NCBI GenBank assembly: GCA_031296915.1
Contig: JAVDPC010000013.1
Coordinates: 1 to 64,000 of the forward strand
Direction of reading: 5' to 3'
Source: Cerasicoccus frondis
Lineage (GTDB): Bacteria > Verrucomicrobiota > Verrucomicrobiia > Opitutales > Cerasicoccaceae
DNA: 64,000 nucleotides
The notes under the pieces: model-generated
What the model was told of the DNA's origin: nothing
What the model saw: the letters and a program-made list of their open reading frames with translations, nothing else
Databases searched by the model: none
Position numbers and translations under genes: made by a program
Part shown: one piece after another, positions 55,372-64,000 of the stretch
How positions within the stretch are numbered: position 1 is the stretch's first letter
Layout: every line of letters starts with the position of its first letter

Positions 55372-58300
55372 TCAATCATCCGCCATGCGTAAGTTCACTC
55401 GCATGAAACAGCGACTTGACGAATCTGGCATACCGACGGAGGACATGACTGTCACCGTCCGCATAGCGCCATTGCTGGTATCCCCAATGACATTGCCACC
55501 AGTTATGACCATACCTTGTATCGTTGAGACAACATCCCAGTCTATCAAGTTCGAGGATTCAGCAAACTCAACAACCACATCGTCCACTTCAGTATTGTAT
55601 GTTAGCTGAAGTGTAAGGTGACGCAAATCGTTCTCATCATAGACCTCACCAAATATTGTCCTTTCACTCTGCAACGTTGGATCACTATCCACCAGATATT
55701 CTTCGATATTCATGAGGCCGTCATGATCTGGATCTGCGGTCGGCTCTCGGTCGCCACCTTGCAAGCCATAGCCGTCCAGCCAATCAGCCATGCCACCTTC
55801 CTGAACGGGCGCCGCCCGTGCCACCAGTATCGCGTTTATTTTACCATTACCAGTTACATTGCGTAACTCTATGGAAAGGAAACCGTCATTAACTGTTGGT
55901 GTGAACGTTTTGCGCAGAGCGGTATTGCGTTCGACCTCAGCGCGAATGTCGAATCCATCCAATACGGTTTCGCCTTCGATCAATACGTCAAAGACCCGCG
56001 TCCCGGCAGAGCCATTATCCGAAAAGAATAGAGTGACAGTATACTCGCCCCCATCGGTGGCAGGTATCTCGTAACGGTGATTTCCATATCGATACCGATG
56101 AAAGAGAGTATCATCTTCCGTATCGGCAATATCGGCAGTCACCCCAGCAGCGCTCCCTCCTTCATAAAAGTCATCGACTGAAAACTCCGCCAGCTCTGAT
56201 TCCGAAGCATATGGCGTATTAAATTCTCCACAATTAACAGCAGCAATCACTTCTCCTGAAGCGCCACTCTGGCGTAGCGAAACAGTGATGGTATCCGAGC
56301 CACTCAACTCGCCATCACTAGCAGACAAACGCAACACGTAGTCTCCCGCAGTCGGAAAGGTAACGCTGCTTTGCAGCGATGCATCATCCGCAAAGGTCAC
56401 TGCTTCTGGACCAGAAACCTGAGTCCATTGATAAGTCAATACACCATCATCGGGCAATCCATCATCATTCAAGACACCACTCAGCGTAGTCGACATCGTC
56501 GGCAGCAGAAGGACAATATCAGTGCCAGCGCTAACAGATGGAGGCAAATTTGCGACAACTCCGCCAATCCCTACTTCACGAATTGAAAATGCGCTAAGCA
56601 TTGGACCTTCAAAGATTTCGCCAACAGTGATATCCAAAGCTCCATCTGCCACGGAAACAGTGTAACGCTTGGATGTGGCAACCCTGATGCCAGCCTCACT
56701 GGCAGGACTAAATTCCGGCAGCACTAACGAACCCTCTACAAAGAGATCAAACATACGCGTTAAGCTGGCGTCGGCAAAATAAAGATCGACTACGTAGCTT
56801 CCTGGAGCCACCGGCATGCTGTAGGTAAAGTCGTTATAGCGATATCGTCCATAGAGCACATCATCCTCTGTCCCCAAAATATCCTTATAGAGATTCCCGC
56901 CGTTACCGCCACTCACAAAGCTGTCAGATTGAAAAACCTCGCCATTTATGGCGGTATATTCATCTCCAGCGCAATTAACTGCGATGACCAAGGCGCCTGG
57001 CGCCGGTTGGACTACGACTTCAATCTGCGCCGAATCAGACCAGTCTCCATCATCGACCAGTAGTTGCAGAATATATATTCCCGTCTCCGAAAAGGTTACA
57101 TCCGTCGCCAAATCGCCAGGTGCGGAAAAACTAACCTCGCCAGGCCCACTGACTTTAGACCACTGAACTTGAACAGCAGTGCGCCCGTCGTCAGCCAAGC
57201 TTCCCTCAATAGCCACTGAGTTTACAGGTAAGTATACTTCCATTCCATCTCCCAATGATACCTGCGGTGGTTGATTGGATGGGGCGCCGTTGTCGATTAC
57301 GATATAAGCGACGCCAATATTTCCAGCTGAGTCAGTCGCAAATACCGTAATGACATTCGATCCTGTAGTGATTGGGACATCCGATACAACCCAATCCTCA
57401 AGACCCGTTGCAGCACCACTGCCACCTCGATTATTTGACCATTCAACTGCCGTTACACCGATGGCATCCATCGCTCGCCCCATCAACTGGATGCTACAGG
57501 AAACCCCTTCACATACCAAACTCCCAGTTGCATCATTAATCACAACGTCCGGCGCCTGCTCATCATTGGACGGATCCGACGCAAAAACCACATCCACCGC
57601 CGAAAAAGTCGTCTGCCCCCCACGGGAACTATTATAGCTGGAACCTGTGGCGATGTACTGAATCAAGTTCTCACCTCCATATCGAAGCGGAATCCCACTC
57701 GCAGACCACACGCCATCACCCGCTGCACTCAAAGAGCCGCCTCGATAGTTAATTACTTCAACTGATGCAACCGAATTGCCATCTTCCACATCGTAAGCCA
57801 CACCGCTGCTATCAAAAGCATTCCCCGAAATATACTTCGGCTCTCCGGTTGCCTCGTCAATCTCGACACGAGGAAGGTGGTCATCGGTAGGCGCTCCACG
57901 CCGCTGAGCAAACAACCACTCACGCATTAGAGTTGTCGAATAAGCAGAACCACTAACGCTGTGTCCACCAGAAGCATAACGCGTGTAAATCGGAGTGCCT
58001 CCATCGCGGCGCAGGAAATCGATCATTGTGTCAGAATTACCGACGCTCACAACACCATCGTCAGCCGCATGAAAGCACCAGATCGGAATGTGGGAAAACT
58101 TTTCCACACTATCCCCATCTCCCAACTTACCCCCATAGATGGGCACGGCAGCAGCATAGACTGAGCTATCATACTCCAAGCAAAGCCAAGTCCCCTGTCC
58201 ACCGGCCGAGACCCCAGTCACATATACACGGTCCGGGTCGATCGGAAACTCCGCTTGGAGCTCCACTGCAAGCGCAGCGATATCATCAACATAACTCCCC

Positions 58301-58635
58301 CACCAGCCTTCACCTCCGGATACGGGCGCGATGATAAACGTTGGATTATCAGGGTCTTCCGCCAGTCGGAAATAGCTCTGGTTACCGCTAACAGGCTGCG
58401 TCGGATTGCGTCCTCCTCCCAATCCATGTAAATATATAACCAGAGGGTACTGATGCTCCGGTTCAGGCGCATCGTCGCCATAAGGCACAAATAAATTATA
58501 ATTCATGCCATTACGCTCACGCAGCTCAAAATCACTGCTACTAACGCCATAGACAGTAGCGCCGCCAAACAGAACTCCCACGGAGAGGATTATAAGGCGA
58601 AGCGTATGTTGCACACAGGGGATATTAAAAGCCAT
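55372..58635 (-). CDS. Secreted modular esterase with two malectin-like modules
   Basis: The 1087-residue protein has a signal peptide (RLIILSVGVLFGGATVYG). An alpha/beta-hydrolase domain occupies about 35-250 with YPLVIYLHG, S143 in GVSAGG, D192/D193 in HAADDG and H225 in SGGHSVSG. Ig-like repeats follow to about 475, then a PKD-like module, a malectin-like domain (VIAVNCAGDEYTAIN), a second PKD-like module and a second malectin-like domain (VIAAVNCGEFNTPY). The end is a thrombospondin type 3-like Ca-binding repeat (DPDHDGLMNIEEY) and a short beta tail. It resembles the esterase at 33663 in hydrolase and malectin modules but lacks its A/B lectin-like pair. Confidence 0.82.
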   Translation of the reverse strand: MAFNIPCVQHTLRLIILSVGVLFGGATVYGVSSSDFELRERNGMNYNLFVPYGDDAPEPEHQYPLVIYLHGLGGGRNPTQPVSGNQSYFRLAEDPDNPTFIIAPVSGGEGWWGSYVDDIAALAVELQAEFPIDPDRVYVTGVSAGGQGTWLCLEYDSSVYAAAVPIYGGKLGDGDSVEKFSHIPIWCFHAADDGVVSVGNSDTMIDFLRRDGGTPIYTRYASGGHSVSGSAYSTTLMREWLFAQRRGAPTDDHLPRVEIDEATGEPKYISGNAFDSSGVAYDVEDGNSVASVEVINYRGGSLSAAGDGVWSASGIPLRYGGENLIQYIATGSSYNSSRGGQTTFSAVDVVFASDPSNDEQAPDVVINDATGSLVCEGVSCSIQLMGRAMDAIGVTAVEWSNNRGGSGAATGLEDWVVSDVPITTGSNVITVFATDSAGNIGVAYIVIDNGAPSNQPPQVSLGDGMEVYLPVNSVAIEGSLADDGRTAVQVQWSKVSGPGEVSFSAPGDLATDVTFSETGIYILQLLVDDGDWSDSAQIEVVVQPAPGALVIAVNCAGDEYTAINGEVFQSDSFVSGGNGGNLYKDILGTEDDVLYGRYRYNDFTYSMPVAPGSYVVDLYFADASLTRMFDLFVEGSLVLPEFSPASEAGIRVATSKRYTVSVADGALDITVGEIFEGPMLSAFSIREVGIGGVVANLPPSVSAGTDIVLLLPTMSTTLSGVLNDDGLPDDGVLTYQWTQVSGPEAVTFADDASLQSSVTFPTAGDYVLRLSASDGELSGSDTITVSLRQSGASGEVIAAVNCGEFNTPYASESELAEFSVDDFYEGGSAAGVTADIADTEDDTLFHRYRYGNHRYEIPATDGGEYTVTLFFSDNGSAGTRVFDVLIEGETVLDGFDIRAEVERNTALRKTFTPTVNDGFLSIELRNVTGNGKINAILVARAAPVQEGGMADWLDGYGLQGGDREPTADPDHDGLMNIEEYLVDSDPTLQSERTIFGEVYDENDLRHLTLQLTYNTEVDDVVVEFAESSNLIDWDVVSTIQGMVITGGNVIGDTSNGAMRTVTVMSSVGMPDSSSRCFMRVNLRMADD

Positions 58636-58791
58636 AAGATATGGGGTTATTCAATTTGCAGGGTAAAAGGACGCTAAATTCGTTAGACCCGTTTAGTCAC
58701 GCCAGCCAACGAAAGCTCATTTTAGCATTAAAGCGTTAAGAAGATATGAATTCATTTTAATGGTAAAATTGGGCCTCGATTGTCATCGACG

Positions 58792-58801
58792 TGAACGTTA
58801 A
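58792..58801 (+). promoter_or_regulatory. Operator-like near-palindrome, site 5 (TGAACGTTAA)
   Basis: It lies in the divergent intergenic region, 34 bases before the acetylesterase ATG and about 156 bases before the start of the minus-strand modular esterase. It overlaps a possible upstream GTG start, which makes that start unlikely. Confidence 0.55.
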
Positions 58802-58835
58802 AGTATTTCATTGTTCTGTGACAGACTTATTTCGA

Positions 58836-60353
58836 ATGAAGTTATCAATGCCCCCACTTAGCCCATCTAACAGAAGTCGCCTCTACCACAGCACGACTGG
58901 TCTGCTAGCATTAGCATTCACCTTTCCCCTATCTGCGCGCATAGAACTACCTTCTCTATTTAGCGACGGGGCTGTGCTGCAACAGCACATGCCAGCGCCA
59001 GTCTGGGGCAAGGCAAGCCCACAGGAGAGCGTTACAGTGGAGTTCAACGGGCAGACCCTGAAGACGGAAGCTGATTCAGAAGGCTCCTGGAGTGTTTGGC
59101 TCGAACCGATGCAGGCTCAGGACGGCAGCGAAATGCGCATCACGGGAGAAAACGCCATTACGCTAAAGAATATCGCAGTAGGAGAAGTCTGGCTTTGCGC
59201 AGGGCAATCCAACATGGAAACTTACGCGTTTCACGTGAGGGACAAGGAGGATCCCACCCTACTCGATGACTTAAATTATCCGAATTTTCGCTATTTCCGT
59301 GTCGGTAAGGAAACTCCCCCTGAGCCAATTTTTGACGCATCGGGCAGATGGACTCCAATCGTAGCCGATAACCTGCGCGCAATCAACAACATCTCAGGAA
59401 TTGGACTCATGCTCGGGCGCGATTTATCCAATGAACTAGATGTCCCAGTTGGAATCATTCAAGTAGCCTGGGGAGGTTCACGAGTCGAGGCTTGGTTACC
59501 CAAAGAGGTATTGGAGAGTCGTCCTGAGTTTCGAATAATTTTAGAAGAATGGGCGGACCGCATGGAGGCGCTTCCCGACAGCTTCGAAGCCTTCAAAAAG
59601 CAGCCCAAAGACAAAGAGAGCAAAAACTACGTCCGCAACATCCAAGAAACTCCAACTCGCATTTATAATGGCATGCTCAGCCCGATTATTCCCTATGCGA
59701 TACGCGGCATAGTCTGGTATCAGGGGGAAAGCAATGCATACCAACCCGAACCATACGGAGAACTCTTTCCCGCCATGATCACGAGTTGGCGAGAACGATG
59801 GAAAAAGCCAGATTTGCCCTTCATTTTTGTTCAACTACCTGCCTATCGTGAACCATCTAAACAGCCACAAGCCAACAGTTTCTGGGGAGACCTTCGCAAC
59901 TCTCAAGCTGCTGCGCTAGCCCTGCCCGAAACCTATATGGTCGTCAGCATAGATATCGGCGATGCGGACATTCATCCGAATAACAAAACACGGCTGGAGC
60001 CAAGGATTTACAAAACAGTAGCCGGGGGCGTTTACCATAAGGACGTCCACTTCAAAAGCCCGAAGCTGGACACCATCAGCATAGATGGAAAGGCAATCAT
60101 AGTCTCATTAAAAGACATGGACGAGCCTTTATCCACACCCGTTGATGAACCAATTAAGGGCTTTGCAATCGCTGGTGAAAATCAAAAGTTCCACTGGGCA
60201 GAAGCAGCGATTCAAGGGAATCAAATCAAAGTCTGGAGCGACGAAGTTAGCAGCCCCGTAGCCGTCCGATACGCCTACGGTGAATTCCCACTCAACAATC
60301 TAAAAACCGAATCCGGCATTCCAGTAGCCCCCTTCAAATCCGACAATTGGTAA
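58836..60353 (+). CDS. Exported sialate O-acetylesterase-family carbohydrate acetylesterase
   Basis: I start at the ATG giving MKLSMPPLSPSNRSRL (505 residues), because the operator-like site overlaps the earlier GTG. A signal segment (TGLLALAFTFPLSA) is followed by a short beta-domain and the SGNH-type SASA catalytic fold: nucleophile S125 in GQSNM, a WYQGESNA block and the Asp-His pair in DADIHPNNK. The family deacetylates sialic acids or other O-acetylated sugars. In this locus a general deacetylase for an acetylated polysaccharide is more likely than a sialic-acid function, because no sialic acid genes are seen. Confidence 0.87.
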   Translation: MKLSMPPLSPSNRSRLYHSTTGLLALAFTFPLSARIELPSLFSDGAVLQQHMPAPVWGKASPQESVTVEFNGQTLKTEADSEGSWSVWLEPMQAQDGSEMRITGENAITLKNIAVGEVWLCAGQSNMETYAFHVRDKEDPTLLDDLNYPNFRYFRVGKETPPEPIFDASGRWTPIVADNLRAINNISGIGLMLGRDLSNELDVPVGIIQVAWGGSRVEAWLPKEVLESRPEFRIILEEWADRMEALPDSFEAFKKQPKDKESKNYVRNIQETPTRIYNGMLSPIIPYAIRGIVWYQGESNAYQPEPYGELFPAMITSWRERWKKPDLPFIFVQLPAYREPSKQPQANSFWGDLRNSQAAALALPETYMVVSIDIGDADIHPNNKTRLEPRIYKTVAGGVYHKDVHFKSPKLDTISIDGKAIIVSLKDMDEPLSTPVDEPIKGFAIAGENQKFHWAEAAIQGNQIKVWSDEVSSPVAVRYAYGEFPLNNLKTESGIPVAPFKSDNW

Positions 60354-60416
60354 GAATTAGCGACACACCTCAAGGCGCCCAAAGCGAAATTTGGATGCTC
60401 CTTGACGAAAACAGAT

Positions 60417-60426
60417 ATAACGTTAA
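60417..60426 (+). promoter_or_regulatory. Operator-like near-palindrome, site 6 (ATAACGTTAA)
   Basis: On the minus strand this reads TTAACGTTAT, one base from the TGAACGTTAT copies. It lies 57 bases before the Verru_Chthon-like gene. Confidence 0.45.
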
Positions 60427-60483
60427 CATTCTAAACTGAGAAATATAGCATTTGCGGCATCAATTGCCTCAACCCCCAATCCC

Positions 60484-63400
60484 ATGCTTGCCCAAAAATC
60501 CACCCCCAAGCCACGCGCGTTCAAAAAGCGTAGAGGGTTTAGTCTGATCATCGCAATGACGCTGATGAGCCTCATGCTAATCCTCGCACTTTCCATGGCG
60601 ACCTTCACCAGCGTCGAACTGAGCACGACAGAACAAAAGGAGTCCCTCGCCACAGCAAGATCCAATGCATTACTGGGACTACAAATAGCACTGGGCCAAT
60701 TGCAAAAAGAAGCAGGGCCGGACCAACGCATTACAGCATCTGCGGATATCATTGGAGCCGACCGCGAAGTGCGAAATTGGGTAGGCGTTTGGGATACAAC
60801 CATCACCGACCCGGAACTCGATATTCCAGTTTGGCTAGTATCTGGTGACATGCAACCAGACGAGTGGACACCATCCTGGGACCGATACGGCGAAAGTATT
60901 TCAACTAACGACGCCATCTTAGTAGGAGCAAACTCTGTCGACCTGGACATTGACGAAAATGACAATGAACTGCCCGATGACCTCGTTGGGGCGCCCAAGG
61001 TCGACATTGAGCGAGATGGCATTTTGGTGGGAAAATACGCCTATGCCGTCAGCGACGAAGGCCTGAAGGCTCGCGTAAACCTTGCCCCTACTCAGTCTGG
61101 TTGGTCTTCTGCGCCACAAACGTCCGAAGGGCGGATGAATCTGAGCACGGTGAACGTAAACGGCTTCAACTCGCTTAGCGACTTCTCCAGTGTCGATATG
61201 GACGATGCCGACACCATTGGGCGCATCGAACGTTCTCAAATCTACTCCGACCTCAGCTTGGCAGTTGCTGGCAACTTGCCGGACATCACTTCCTCGCGCA
61301 AGCACTACCACAATCTCACAACCGTATCTCAAGGCCTTCAAACCAATGTGGTTAACGGCGGTTTGAAAAAAGACCTTTCCTTGGTTTTTGAGATGGATGA
61401 CGCCAACTTTCGTCAATCAGAATTTGCGGACGACTTAACCATCCCAACCGCCACTGACGTCAGCTTCCTTTACGTCGAAGAGTATCCTGATGATGGCGCG
61501 CTGGTCCGGGGACCGACCTGGGACGTGCTGCGGAACTATTATAGACTCTATAAAGAAATACCGTCTCGCACACTGCAACCAACCCTGCGCACACAGGGCA
61601 TGCGGCCTAATCGAATCGAAATTGGCAACAAGTATAATTACATCACCTTAATGCCACTAGACGGTAATGGAGATACACGCCGCAACGATCATTTCGTCAA
61701 CAGACTACATCAGTATGGCGCCGTCCCCTTTCCAGTCGAAATGCAGATCAGCCCCGTCATACAGCGCTTCATGTTGCTCTTTACCCTAACCAAAGACAGT
61801 TCCGGCAACCTGAACTATGTGATTAAGCCAATGGTAATTCTGTGGAATCCTTACAATGTCGCGCTGGAGTTTGATTGTATCGCCGTCCTTTTCAATAAGC
61901 TCGATTTCCAGTTAAACACAGAACTAACTTTTACCGATGGCGATACGGACGAACAATCGACGTATTACTTTAAGCCTGCCCTAATGAGTGGCGGCAGCAG
62001 CGCAAATGCAGTCACCACCTACATGCGTATGTATATTATGGATGGCGATGAAACCACCATAAACGACCCCACAATCCTCGAACCAGGTGAATCCAAAGTT
62101 TTTTCGATTGCAGGCAATGAGCCGCAAAAACTTAAAGAATCGTCGCAAAACCGTTTTGTCCCTCGCATCAACTTGGTCGAGGGATGGAATCCGTTTGGCG
62201 GCATCAGCGCTGACCAATTCATGCGAAAACGCATCTCACAAGAAGCCGATGCAGATGGCGTTATGCAAGATGTTGAAAACATAACCTGGGAAACAATTGC
62301 CATGTCAGACATTGAAAATGGTGTTGTCCAAATGACTTTAGGCACGCTCGATTCGCCTAATTTCGCCCTACAGATGTATCACCTGACCGAAGGCTCAGAC
62401 CTCGAGGACGCCTACGATGGCCTTTCCGACTCCAGCATCCACGACCACTTGTATAATATGCAACCTTATGTTAATGTTGAAGGCATAACCAATGTTAGCG
62501 ATGTGTTCGAAGAAGTTCCCATTACCGCAACCACATTTCCATCATCATCAGTAGAAATACCTCTCGGGCTATTTGATATGTATACCCGAACGGTCGAAAC
62601 CGCTGCCAGACCAACGAATCTAGGCGCCACACTTAACATAAGAGGTCTCCTCACCAACCGCAAGTTCGCCAATCAGCAAATAGCCAGTGGGGACGAAGTC
62701 TTTCTCGACACCCGCATGAGCACCCCTGGGTCCATCGATCTCAGCGATAGCAACATCCCAGACGGAACCAACGTCTACTGGGGCTCATCACTCGACGCGA
62801 GCACTGGACACACCCACACCCCATTCTTCGACATTCCAACTACCCCCCCTCTCTCTTTGGGCGACTTGAGACATGCCGACATATCCCCGTCGTACTTCAC
62901 CCCAAGCCTTGCGATCGGAAATTCACGAGCCTCTCCATTAATCAATCGCGAACTCAAAACGGATCGTTCAGGCGTCGGTCGCTACACCCTATCCGACGTC
63001 TCCTACCTCGCCAATGAGGCGCTTTTTGATAACTATTTCATGTCCGGAATCGTGCCCGAAGTAAACTATGGAGCATTGACCTATGCAGAAACTCGCAGTG
63101 TCGAAGAAGTCATTGAAGATCATTTCGATAACGGCTCAAGGCTATCTCTGAACCAACGTATCGTGACCAATATCGACATTGCGGGCGACGACCTCAAAGA
63201 CGAACTAGTCATTAACCACCGCTTAGCCGATGACGCCTACCTCAAAACTGCCGCATTACTTTCCGTCATCGGTCAGTTCAATGTTAACTCTACCAGCGCC
63301 GAAGCATGGGCAGTACTCCTACACAGTCTTCGCAACCAAGCAATCGCCCGAGTCAATACCGACGGATCCGTTACCGCACTAAGTAGCGATCCACGCTTAG

Positions 63401-64000
63401 ACAACTCAGTCTGGTCACGCCTTTCGATTCCGCTCAATATGGACAGCTTCTCCGATTCAGACGCCAACCCCTGGAAAGGTTGGAACAATTTGACCGACGA
63501 CCAAATTAACAACCTCGCAGAGGCAATTGTTCAACAAGTCAAGCTGCGCGGCCCCTTCAAATCATACGCCGATTTCGTCAACCGTAAACTCATTGACGAA
63601 GATGATGACATCGACAACCTCGGGCTACAAGGCGCTCTACAAGCTGCAATCGAACTGGCAGATATCAATGCCGAAGTTAAGAGCAACGCCGGCTCACAGC
63701 CAGAACATGAACGTAATTACGTAGCTCCAGACCACGCCTTCGATGAATCTGCCGCCGGCATACCTGGCTTTCTCATGCAAGGCGATCTCCTCGCGCCCTT
63801 GGCTCCCATTCTGTCAGTCCGCTCAGACACCTTCATCATTCGATCCTATGGCGAAACAGTTGACCCGTATACTCACGAAATAAAAGCGAAAGCCTGGTGC
63901 GAGGCCGTCGTTCAGCGTATACCTGAATACATCGAAAGTACGGCTCCCGATGGAACAGAACAAGAGCCCTGGATCGCACCCGAGCTACTCTCCAACGAAA
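60484..64000 (+). CDS. Partial Verru_Chthon cassette protein A-like gene, open at the right edge
   Basis: The frame stays open for 1172 codons and runs off the window. The N-terminus resembles a type IV pilin: a basic leader KPRAFKKRRG, then FSLIIAMTLMSLMLILALSM, with a plausible prepilin cleavage site after G18. The next block ATARSNALLGLQIALGQLQ followed by GPDQRIT matches what I recall of Verru_Chthon cassette protein A, a verrucomicrobial pseudopilin-type protein usually followed by B, C and D partners. The long body is beta-rich and Asp-rich. It is expected to be exported and assembled at the cell surface. The rest of the cassette would lie to the right of this window. Confidence 0.72.
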   Translation, partial: MLAQKSTPKPRAFKKRRGFSLIIAMTLMSLMLILALSMATFTSVELSTTEQKESLATARSNALLGLQIALGQLQKEAGPDQRITASADIIGADREVRNWVGVWDTTITDPELDIPVWLVSGDMQPDEWTPSWDRYGESISTNDAILVGANSVDLDIDENDNELPDDLVGAPKVDIERDGILVGKYAYAVSDEGLKARVNLAPTQSGWSSAPQTSEGRMNLSTVNVNGFNSLSDFSSVDMDDADTIGRIERSQIYSDLSLAVAGNLPDITSSRKHYHNLTTVSQGLQTNVVNGGLKKDLSLVFEMDDANFRQSEFADDLTIPTATDVSFLYVEEYPDDGALVRGPTWDVLRNYYRLYKEIPSRTLQPTLRTQGMRPNRIEIGNKYNYITLMPLDGNGDTRRNDHFVNRLHQYGAVPFPVEMQISPVIQRFMLLFTLTKDSSGNLNYVIKPMVILWNPYNVALEFDCIAVLFNKLDFQLNTELTFTDGDTDEQSTYYFKPALMSGGSSANAVTTYMRMYIMDGDETTINDPTILEPGESKVFSIAGNEPQKLKESSQNRFVPRINLVEGWNPFGGISADQFMRKRISQEADADGVMQDVENITWETIAMSDIENGVVQMTLGTLDSPNFALQMYHLTEGSDLEDAYDGLSDSSIHDHLYNMQPYVNVEGITNVSDVFEEVPITATTFPSSSVEIPLGLFDMYTRTVETAARPTNLGATLNIRGLLTNRKFANQQIASGDEVFLDTRMSTPGSIDLSDSNIPDGTNVYWGSSLDASTGHTHTPFFDIPTTPPLSLGDLRHADISPSYFTPSLAIGNSRASPLINRELKTDRSGVGRYTLSDVSYLANEALFDNYFMSGIVPEVNYGALTYAETRSVEEVIEDHFDNGSRLSLNQRIVTNIDIAGDDLKDELVINHRLADDAYLKTAALLSVIGQFNVNSTSAEAWAVLLHSLRNQAIARVNTDGSVTALSSDPRLDNSVWSRLSIPLNMDSFSDSDANPWKGWNNLTDDQINNLAEAIVQQVKLRGPFKSYADFVNRKLIDEDDDIDNLGLQGALQAAIELADINAEVKSNAGSQPEHERNYVAPDHAFDESAAGIPGFLMQGDLLAPLAPILSVRSDTFIIRSYGETVDPYTHEIKAKAWCEAVVQRIPEYIESTAPDGTEQEPWIAPELLSNE

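Noticed and set aside
58791..58835. Upstream GTG start for the acetylesterase
   Set aside because: It overlaps the operator-like site, and the resulting 15-residue extension has no signal-peptide character.
60353..60483. Separate small gene between acetylesterase and Verru_Chthon-like gene
   Set aside because: The stretch is only 130 bases and contains the operator-like site, with no protein-like frame.

Overview
The window looks like chromosomal DNA of a heterotrophic Verrucomicrobiota bacterium, most likely of the Opitutae type. The evidence is two PEP-CTERM proteins, an open-ended gene resembling Verru_Chthon cassette protein A, a tig-clpP-clpX order beside a stand-alone accA, cytochrome-oxidase assembly genes, and a large set of secreted modular carbohydrate-active proteins. 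The species cannot be named from the sequence alone.

Layout. Positions 1-260 hold two tandem tRNA-Glu genes, followed by about 1 kb with no gene I can support. Positions 1.3-6.1 kb carry protein quality control (clpX, clpP, tig, minus strand) and accA (plus strand), separated by a nested inverted-repeat element. Positions 6.1-18.5 kb are a mixed backbone: a methyltransferase, a phosphodiesterase/TPR/P-loop-like fusion with a GNAT-like partner, a PEP-CTERM protein, a Ski2-like helicase, a DUF2062 protein, a NamZ-type exo-muramidase, a stand-alone receiver protein, and a UbiB/ABC1 kinase with a phasin-like partner. Positions 18.5-22.3 kb hold oxidase assembly genes: a YtkA-like protein and SCO, divergent from ctaA-ctaB. 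A second PEP-CTERM protein follows.

Positions 23.8-64 kb form a polysaccharide-utilisation region. It contains a 3205-residue secreted protein (SGNH hydrolase, an uncharacterised enzyme-like core, five Ig-like modules, eight lectin-like modules and a malectin), two modular secreted esterases, a GH172 protein, a stand-alone paralogue of the giant protein's core, a sialate O-acetylesterase, a GH78 rhamnosidase-like protein, a clan GH-D-like glycosidase and a second SGNH hydrolase. Cytoplasmic catabolic genes lie among them: three SDR dehydrogenases, an enolase-superfamily dehydratase, an MBL-fold hydrolase, an RraA-like aldolase and a NIPSNAP protein. There is also a substrate-binding-like protein without a signal peptide, and a LacI-type regulator.

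The best system-level signal is a ten-base near-palindrome, consensus TGAACGTTAW. It occurs in front of the giant protein, the GH172 gene, the core paralogue, the LacI regulator, the acetylesterase and the Verru_Chthon-like gene. This suggests one regulon joining secreted depolymerisation and deacetylation to a non-phosphorylative deoxysugar pathway, and perhaps to a pseudopilin-type cassette. The genes fit breakdown of an acetylated, deoxysugar-containing glycan such as a rhamnose- or fucose-rich algal polymer, but the substrate is inferred, not shown.
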